64,000 nt of DNA from Paratrimastix pyriformis (taxonomy: Eukaryota; Preaxostyla; Paratrimastigidae). Below the pieces are notes generated by a model, which had not been told where the DNA came from, did not search any database, and saw only the letters and a program-made list of their open reading frames with translations. Shown here piece after piece: positions 57,622-64,000 of the stretch. The stretch spans positions 134,001-198,000 of the forward strand of contig JAPMOS010000023.1 of assembly GCA_027972325.1 (NCBI GenBank), in the 5' to 3' direction. Made by a program: the position numbers and the translations under genes. The first letter of the stretch is position 1. Every line of letters starts with the position of its first letter.

Positions 57622-59195
57622 TCACTTCCGCTGGTCGACGAGGTCGAGGGCCCGGTGCAGGTCGGCAATGAGCTCGTCAGAGTTCTCCAGGCCGACCGAG
57701 ATGCGGACGAGGCTCCGGGTGAGGCCCGCAGGGAGCATATCCTCGGGGACGGCCGCGTGGGTCATGGAGGCGGGGTGCTCAATCAGGGTGTCGACACCGC
57801 CCAGGGAGACGGCGACAACGGCCAGGTGGACATTCTCGAGGAGGGCCTTGGCGGCCTCATAGGACTTCATCTCGAACGAGAAGGTGGAGCCAAAGCTGTT
57901 GGGGCAAAAAAAAAAAAAAAGGCGTGAGCCGCTGAGCCACCAGGACCGGGGGCAGACAGACCCGCTCATCTGGCGGACGGCAATGTCGTGGTTGGGGAAG
58001 TCCTCGAAGACGGGGTGGTTGACCTTCACAATGGCGGGATGCGACCGCAGGAACCGGGCGACGGCGAGGCCGTTCTTGTTGAGCTGCTCCATCCGGATGG
58101 GCAGGGTGCGCAGGCCGCGCATGACCAGGAAGGCGTCGTGGGGGGACATGATGGCGCCAATGTCCTTGCGCCAGGCCATCACCGCGCTGACTTGCTCCTT
58201 CGTCTTGGCCGAGACAACTCCACCAACAACATCGCCGTGGCCCGCAATGTACTAAGAGACATGATTGTTGGGATGTGATGATGCGTGGATGCAACAAACC
58301 TTAGTGACACTGTGGAGAACAAGATCCGCACCAAGAGACAGGCAGCGTTGGAAGTAAGGGGTCACGAAGGTGCAGTCAACACCAACCAGAGCGCCGTGCC
58401 GGTGAGCGATCTCAGAAATGGCGGCGATGTCAGAGATCTTGCAAGTGGGGTTGGCGGGAGACTCGAGGTAAACGTACTTGGCCTCGGGGTGCTCAGCAAA
58501 GGCGCGCTCGACATTCTCAGCGACAGAGGTGTCGACGGCAACTGGAGATCGATTTTACATGAATTTGGACAGCGAGCGGAGAAATTGACAGACCAGAGTT
58601 GATTCCAAAGCGAGGGTAGAAGTGAGTGAAGAGGGACACAGTGCACCCATAAAGAGTATCACCAATGAGGATTGTGTCACCAGCCTTCAGGAACGGAGTT
58701 GTGGCAGCAGAAACCGCACCCATCCCACTGCCGAAAGCAACTGAGCCGGCAGCCTCTTCAATGTTGGCCATGATCCGCTCGAACGCTTGGACAGTGGGGT
58801 TTCTATAAATGTGCAAACCCAAAAAATCAAGGCAATGATTGATTTCACGAGACAGACGCAATCCGAGAATAGATGTGGCCCTCGGCGCGACCAGCGAACA
58901 GGTCAGCGCCTTGGTCGGGGCTGTCGAACATGAAGGTGGAGGTCTGGAAAATGGGCCAAACATGGGAATTCATGGGCTTGTTGTGGCCATCAGCATGCAG
59001 GCACCGGGTCTCGAAGGAGAAGGAGTCAGGCAGTGCAGCCTCAGTTGCCTGGCACTGGCAGGGGGCGGCAACCGGTGAAGGATGGCCATGAGTGGGCGTC
59101 GCCATGGGGCCCATCCGGCAGGGGGCTTCGGGCTTGGAGCTACCGCAGCATGGGGAGCCAGGGTGGCTGCCAGAGATTTGAACTTGACCCATCAT
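57622..59195 (-). CDS. Methionine gamma-lyase-like PLP enzyme, copy 2
   Basis: It starts MMGQVQISGSHPGSPCCGSS, with a longer N-terminus than copy 1. Exons end with donors GTCTGT (58863), GTCTGT (about 58600), GTTTGT after the PLP lysine, and GTCTGT after AVRQMSG. HSVTK|YIAGHGDVVGGVVSAK places the PLP lysine at an exon end, exactly as in copy 1. FGSTFSFEMKSYEAAKALL follows a T13 run and CAACAG. SLVRISVGLENSDELIADL ends the protein. It is closely related to copy 1, so a tandem duplication is likely, with only about 60-70% identity in the variable parts. It is bracketed by the two arms of an inverted duplication. Confidence 0.9.
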
Positions 59196-59749
59196 TGTGA
59201 TTGTCGAGGAGGGTGGAGAGATTTGAGGGTGAGGGAGTGTCGCGCAAGATGCGGCTCTTGGGGAGCGTTCTATCGACTATGTCATCGTCACTTTAGGCGG
59301 GCAACCTGGTCCTTTCGGATTTCGTGAATTCGGCGCCCAGCGAAACGTCACGCTGTGCTGGGCAAACAGAAGAGGGACGCGCTCAGGGATGTTCCTCTGC
59401 TTCAGCTGGGCCCTTCCGAGGCTTCGTCGGGACAACGAGGGTTTCGCAGATTGGGGTTGAGGGTCGGATTGAGAATCGCTGAAGAACTGGGATCCAACGC
59501 GCCCATTTTGTGGCTGTGAGCCACCGCGATATTTTGGATGCCTCGCGCCGACTCGGTTGTTGGTTTTCCCCACCACATTCCCGAATCAAAATCTCTGAAG
59601 CGCGTGTGGGAAATGGGCATCTCCTGGGCCGAGATTTGGTAAAACGTACGTACGTATTCAGAGTTGCCGACGAACTCCCAGAAAAACCGGGAGAAAAGCA
59701 ATGCCACAAATAACAACAAAAAAAAGGTCATGAAGAAAAATGCGTCATC

Positions 59750-60150
59750 ATCCCCTCGACGTCTCTGCGGCCGCCGCGCCAGCCATACTGCCCCAGGGTG
59801 ACTCTGCGGGGCCCCGGCCGCGACTGCCGGCATATTCTTCGTCGCCCTCGTCCCCTTCGTCGCTTTCGCCGCCCTCCTCGGCCAGCTCCGAGGTGTCCTT
59901 GAAGCTGGGCGGGGCCGAGGGGACCTCCGGGGCAGGAGGAGGCGCCTTTCCGGTCGCCACTTGGAGCAGCGCCGCGGCCGCCAGGACCCTCGCGGATGGA
60001 CTGGAGCGCCCCCGTGCGATACCAGTACTGCGCTCAAGCGGTGAGGACGGGGATGAGGACGGGGATGAGGACGGGGATGAGGACGGGGATGAGGACGGGG
60101 ATGAGGACGGGGATGAGGACGGGGATGAGGACGGGGATGAGGACGGGGAT

Positions 60151-60182
<32 letters not shown>

Positions 60183-63100
60183 GGGCGGGCGGGCGGGCGG
60201 GCGGGCGGGCGGGCGGGAAGGACGGAGAGGGACCGACCTGGACCAGGCGCTGCACCACCGTGGACTCGAGGAGGGCCCCGCTCCACTGGCCTTGCTGGAG
60301 CTTGGCATAGAGGCTCTCACCCAGCCGGTACTCTAGACACGCCAAACAGACGCCGTGAAACGGGTGAACACCAGGTGGATGTGTCGCGCAGAAAGGAAGA
60401 GGTGAGCGCCATGGCACCCAAAGCAGGGCCACCGACCGAGCAGGGTGAGTGCCGGGGGCGGGTCGGCCCCCTTGGGCCAGGTCACCTCACTCATCCGCAC
60501 CGCCACGGCCACGAGGGGCTCCCTCTGGTCGGCTTCGGCCAGCCGGGCGAAGGCAGCCGCCGCGGGGATGGGCAACGGGGGCGGCGCGGGGGTGGGCGTA
60601 CTCGGGGATGCGTCCCCGGGCCGGGAGGCATCGGGCGGGGTCTGGGGCCGGGGCATGGCCGGGGCCAGGATGGCGTGTGGGCCCAGCAGCCGGGGCCAGG
60701 CGATCAGAGCCTGTGCTGCCGCCTGCGCAGCCTGAGCCGCATCCGAGCCTCCTCCAGGGCCGCCTGGGCAAGCGGATCCGCCCCCGGCCTGGGCGGCTCG
60801 GGCGGGGGACCGGAGGGACTCTGCACCCGGAGCAGCACCTCGGCGGGCGGCAGATTTGGGGGCGGGTGGGGTGGCGGTTGCGTTGAGGGGGGAGGAAGGC
60901 CCGGGAGAGGGGGGAGCAGCCTGCTGCGTGGGGAGTTGAGTGATGAGGGGGTGAGGGAGACGCGAGGAAGGAAGGGAGGGAGCATGAGGTGATCAGCGGG
61001 ATGCCGGATCAAACACACCCAGAGGAGAGGGTCATCCAGGGTCATATACCCTATATGGTCATACCCAGGTCATACGTTCGGAGGGTCATACCTTCAGAGG
61101 GTCATACACACCCCGAGAGGGTCAGACACGCACACACCACAGGGGAGGGAAGGTGGCGGGGCCGAGGTGCGGACCGGTGGGCGGGATGCGCCGGCCGGTG
61201 GGGGCGAGGGCGAGTCTCGGCCTCCCAGCCCTCCAGCCCGCCCGGCCCATCCAGGGCCACCAGCTGCCGGGTCGAAGCCGAGGCCGGCAGACTCGCCGGG
61301 GCCGCCCCGCCGCTCGCCCAGGGTGGGGCTGCCCACGAGCCGCTCGGGCCTTCCGCCTGCCCCCCCGCGGGCCTGGCCGAGAGGGGCGGCAGCAGGGAGG
61401 GCGACGGGCGGCTGGAGGATGCCCAGGCTGGGGGTGGTCGCGGTGGCGACGCTGACGTGGCGGGGCGGCGAGCGGCGGGCTGTCCGGGGGCCCCCGAGTG
61501 GCATGTTGGGGACGGTCGAGGGGCGCCCGAGGCCCGGCTGGGCTCCAGGGGCGAGGTCGGGACTGGGGGGGCTGAGGGGCGCGGGGGGGATGGACCCGGG
61601 GGGATAGGGGGCAGTGGCGCAGGGCTGGCCGGGGGATGGGGGGCTGAGGGTGAGGTCCCCGCCGGTGTCTGTGCCGGCGGCGGCTGCGGCTGGTTGAGGA
61701 GCAGCACCTGCAGGGCCTGGTTCATCAGCTCCACCATCCGCCTCTGGGCCGCCTGAGCCGAGTGATGCCGCCCCGTCGTCGTCCTCGTCCCCCCCGCTGC
61801 CCCCGCTGGCCTCCTCCTCTTCGTCGGCCTCGTCGTCCTCGGGGCCGGCTCCGTCGGCGGGGAGGGCGGCGGGCCCTTCGGGAGGGGCGCCGGGGGGAGG
61901 GAGAGGAGGGCCGCCCCACTGCGGTCTGGGCTGCTGCTGCTGCCAGGGGGGAGGGAGGTAGGAGGCGTCGGGGAAAGCGGGGGGGGCGCCGGGGGCGGCG
62001 GCGGGAGCAGCGAAGAACTGGGCGGGCCGGCCAGGGGTGCCGAAGGTGGGCTGAGGGGGCTGAAGGGGCGCCTCGGGGGGGAGGAAGGAGGCCGGGGGGT
62101 CGGAGGTGATGTCGGCCCCGAAGCCGGGGGGGAGAGCGACCGCTGCTGCTGCCCCCTTCTTCTTCTTCTTCTTCTTCTTCTTCCGTCGGACGAGGACTCT
62201 CTTCTTGCGTCGGGGGGACAGCCCGACGGTTCGTGTGGGGCCGCCGCCGCTGGTGCGGGGGGAGGTGAGGGCCGGGGGGGCGGCTGGGACCCCGGCAAAG
62301 GCGGCGATGGCGGCCGCGGGGCCTGGAAAGGCAGGGGGCCCGCCTGCCGCGAGGGGCCGGGCGGACCCGAGGCGGCCGGTTGGGGCCCGAGAGAGGCGGG
62401 AAAGACCTGGGATGCGCGGGATGGGAGGAAGGGTGGACAGGAAGGGGGCACGTGAGCGCGAGGAGGCCGCGAATAACAGAGCGGGCGGTGTGCCAACCCC
62501 CCCACTGGCACCCGTCATTGTTTTGCGGCCACCAGCCCACACGAATTCGAACCCACGGACGCTCATCCGATGCGATGGTTGACTGGACTTGGTCGCGAAA
62601 CGTCCCGCCCCGCGCGGCCCCGAGGCCGACAGTGCCGGGGCGGGTCCGGGGCGGGGACAGGGGAGTCGTGGAGGGCAGTCCGTCGTAGTCGTCGTCCGCC
62701 CCCCTGGCGAGGGCCACCGAGGCCGCCAGGGAGTGCGCCGTGCTGGTGCGGGTGGCAGGTGGCCCAGGGCGCGGCTCGCCGACAAAATCGGGGGCGACGG
62801 TGGCCGGGGTGGCGAAGATGTCCAGGGAGGAGGAGACCAGGCCCGGGGTGGCCGGGGTCAGGCCACCCGGGGTCAGGGGCATGTCCATCTGTGTGCCCGA
62901 AAAAAGCAGTGAGACGGCCGGGATTCCGCAGGCAGCTCGTCAGACCCGTTGCGAGAAAGCATCCGGAAAGGCGCCGGGGGTCGACCGGCGGCTGAGGGGC
63001 GGGTGAGCAAATGTGGCCGCGGTGGGGAAGTCATCCATCGAAAAGCCGGCGGGCGAGTCGGTTGATGAAAGGCCGCCGGATACAGGCCTCCGCTTGGTGG

Positions 63101-63395
63101 GGGTCGGCCGGAGTCGGGCAGGACCGGTGGGGGGTGGGGTGGGGAAATCGCTCGATAAACGGCTGGACACTTCCAGTGCCTGGAGTTGTTTGGCAAGCGA
63201 GGCGGACCCAACCTGTTTGATCAAGTGCTGAAGCGATCCGACAGCAGGCTCTGGCGGAGTGAGGCCACCCAACCCAGGCCGGCTGGCGAATGGAGGCGGA
63301 GGGAGATAACTTGGTGTATCGTCCTCAAAAAAATCGGTACTGGCACCTGCACCCACAGCCGACTTTTTCTTGCCTTTCTTACGCGGCTGAAGCAT
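59750..63395 (-). CDS. Long basic/acidic Pro-rich protein, unknown family
   Basis: ATG 63395: MLQPRKKGKKKSAVGAG, then FFEDDTPSYLPPPPFASRPG and LQHLIKQVGSASLAKQLQAL. After a CACACAG acceptor it continues MDMPLTPGGLTPATPGLVSS and VQSTIASDE (donor GTCCGT). A very basic stretch (RRKKRVLVRR and a Lys run) and an acidic one (EDDEADEEEE) follow, then a helix in another frame, AQRRMVELMNQALQVLLLNQ, so a splice or homopolymer error lies between. Near the 3' end, AFARLAEADQREPLVAVAVR and ALTLLEYRLGESLYAKLQQG (junction with GTCGGT donor) lead to QWSGALLESTVVQRLVQ, and after the 12-bp-repeat intron YWYRTGALQSIREG. An 8-bp deletion relative to the inverted copy then shifts the frame. The function is not recognised. 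Confidence 0.55.
59797..60298. repeat. Second arm of the inverted duplication
   Basis: Reverse complement of 56481-56973, and continuous with the exons of the minus-strand gene to its right. It therefore looks like the original site. It carries the 12-bp (GGGGATGAGGAC)n array at 60041-60153 followed by G/C runs. Confidence 0.85.
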
Positions 63396-63639
63396 ACGTG
63401 GGTGCCGGAAGCTGAACGCCCGGACAGTTTTCTCAGCCCAAGGGTTCTTGGCTCCAGATCATTTGAACCGCGATCATCCTCTTTTTTCTTTTCTTTTCAT
63501 CACCGAGTCGAATAAACACAGATGAGAAGCAGGAAGCAAGCGCACCATAAATCTCCTCTCAACCTCAAAAGACAACAAACAGATGATCAATCAGCAAACA
63601 TACAACCAGCACCGCGGGTCTGTTATTGGCGGTGTGGGT
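63396..63639. other. Short intergenic region
   Basis: Separates the start of the long Pro-rich gene (ATG 63395, minus) from the stop of the upstream membrane-protein gene (63640, minus). AT-richer than either gene. It must hold both a terminator and a promoter. Confidence 0.5.
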
Positions 63640-63960
63640 TTACTGGAGGGTGGTGGTGGGGACATAACCACCGGCGAAGTGCTCGTCCGCCGGGAGCTGG
63701 CTGTAGTTGCGGGCCAGCCGGCGCTTCTTCATCCAGCGCCAGCCGAAGAAGGCGCCGGCCCCGATGGCGCCCACTAGGCAGAGCATCCCGAGCACGAAGA
63801 ACACCACCCCGGCGGCCGACCAACCGTGGGGCACGGGTGTCGGGGTGGGGGGCACGCAGCTGTCAAAGGCCCACTGGTCGGCGGGGCAGACGGGGCTGAC
63901 CGGGGTCACGCCGGGCAGGGGGGTGGTGCCGTTCTTGGTGCCCAGGTAGCACTCCCTGTG
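63640..63960 (-). CDS. Type I membrane protein C-terminus (5' part outside window)
   Basis: The last exon starts after CCCCACAG at about 63957: ECYLGTKNGTTPLPGVTPV with a Cys-containing lumenal stretch (CPADQWAFDSC). One membrane span follows (AAGVVFFVLGMLCLVGAIGAGAFFGW, given here only as its ends AAGVVFF...GAFFGW), then a basic stop-transfer (MKKRR) and a cytosolic tail with YSQL, a YxxPhi sorting signal, and a short C-terminus ending TTTLQ. This layout recalls mannose-6-phosphate-receptor-homology sorting receptors such as Atg27 or Mrl1, but too little of the lumenal domain is visible to decide. Confidence 0.65.
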   Translation of the reverse strand, partial: HRECYLGTKNGTTPLPGVTPVSPVCPADQWAFDSCVPPTPTPVPHGWSAAGVVFFVLGMLCLVGAIGAGAFFGWRWMKKRRLARNYSQLPADEHFAGGYVPTTTLQ

Positions 63961-64000
63961 GGGAGGAGAGAAGGCACAGAAGGGTGAGCTTCCGGTCGGG

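Noticed and set aside
62520-62590. tRNA-like GGTTCGAATTC motif on the minus strand
   Set aside because: It is the start of an intron (donor GTCCGTGGGTTCGAA) of the 60-63 kb gene and does not fold as a tRNA.

Overview
The window is nuclear DNA of a compact, very GC-rich microbial eukaryote. The evidence is short introns (about 45-220 nt, occasionally over 1 kb), multi-domain eukaryotic proteins (CUE-DUF1771-Smr, an Npr2-like protein, a multidomain NRPS-PKS) and abundant micro- and minisatellites. No bacterial operon logic, rRNA gene, credible tRNA or CRISPR array was seen. The species cannot be named from the sequence; a unicellular opisthokont or another free-living protist is only a guess. 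Two window-wide properties matter for reading everything else. First, almost every intron that I can place by protein homology begins GTC[C/T]G[T/C] instead of the usual GTRAGT. Second, several otherwise good reading frames are one base short at a homopolymer (G, C, A or T), which looks like systematic under-calling in the assembly.

Layout. 1-0.5 kb is a second copy of a piece of the CUE2-like gene at 24.1-24.6 kb. 0.5-6.4 kb is repeat-rich, with one doubtful minus-strand gene. 6.4-10.2 kb holds a plus-strand gene for an acidic, helical protein, interrupted by a 1.4 kb satellite-filled intron. 11.8-17.9 kb holds three poorly recognised minus-strand genes (one kinase-like) set in lower-GC, repeat-bearing DNA. 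17.9-22.5 kb is a (TG)n landscape with a decayed R2-type LINE. 23.0-28.7 kb (minus) is a Cue2/N4BP2-like no-go-decay nuclease gene. 28.85-42.0 kb (plus) is a hybrid NRPS-PKS megasynthase gene: C-A-PCP-KS-(no AT)-DH-KR-ACP-TE. 43.3-43.8 kb is an LRR gene and 44.4-45.6 kb (minus) an Npr2-like gene. 46.3-48.1 kb (minus) and 52.2-54.5 kb (plus) are two paralogous CrtISO/phytoene-desaturase-type flavoproteins, flanking a proline-rich gene (48.4-52.0 kb, plus). 54.6-56.2 and 57.6-59.2 kb (minus) are tandem methionine gamma-lyase-like genes. An inverted duplication (56.5-57.0 / 59.8-60.3 kb) brackets the second lyase and copies the 3' end of a long unknown gene (59.8-63.4 kb, minus). The right edge cuts a type I membrane protein gene.

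How the genes may work together. The megasynthase could condense one amino acid with one reduced or dehydrated C2 unit and release the product by its thioesterase. It lacks a recognisable acyltransferase, so malonyl loading would have to come in trans, for example from the fatty-acid machinery. Two FAD oxidoreductases and two PLP C-S lyases within 18 kb downstream make a small biosynthetic cluster conceivable, but this is inference from proximity. The CUE2-like and Npr2-like genes are ordinary housekeeping functions (mRNA quality control, TORC1 control).
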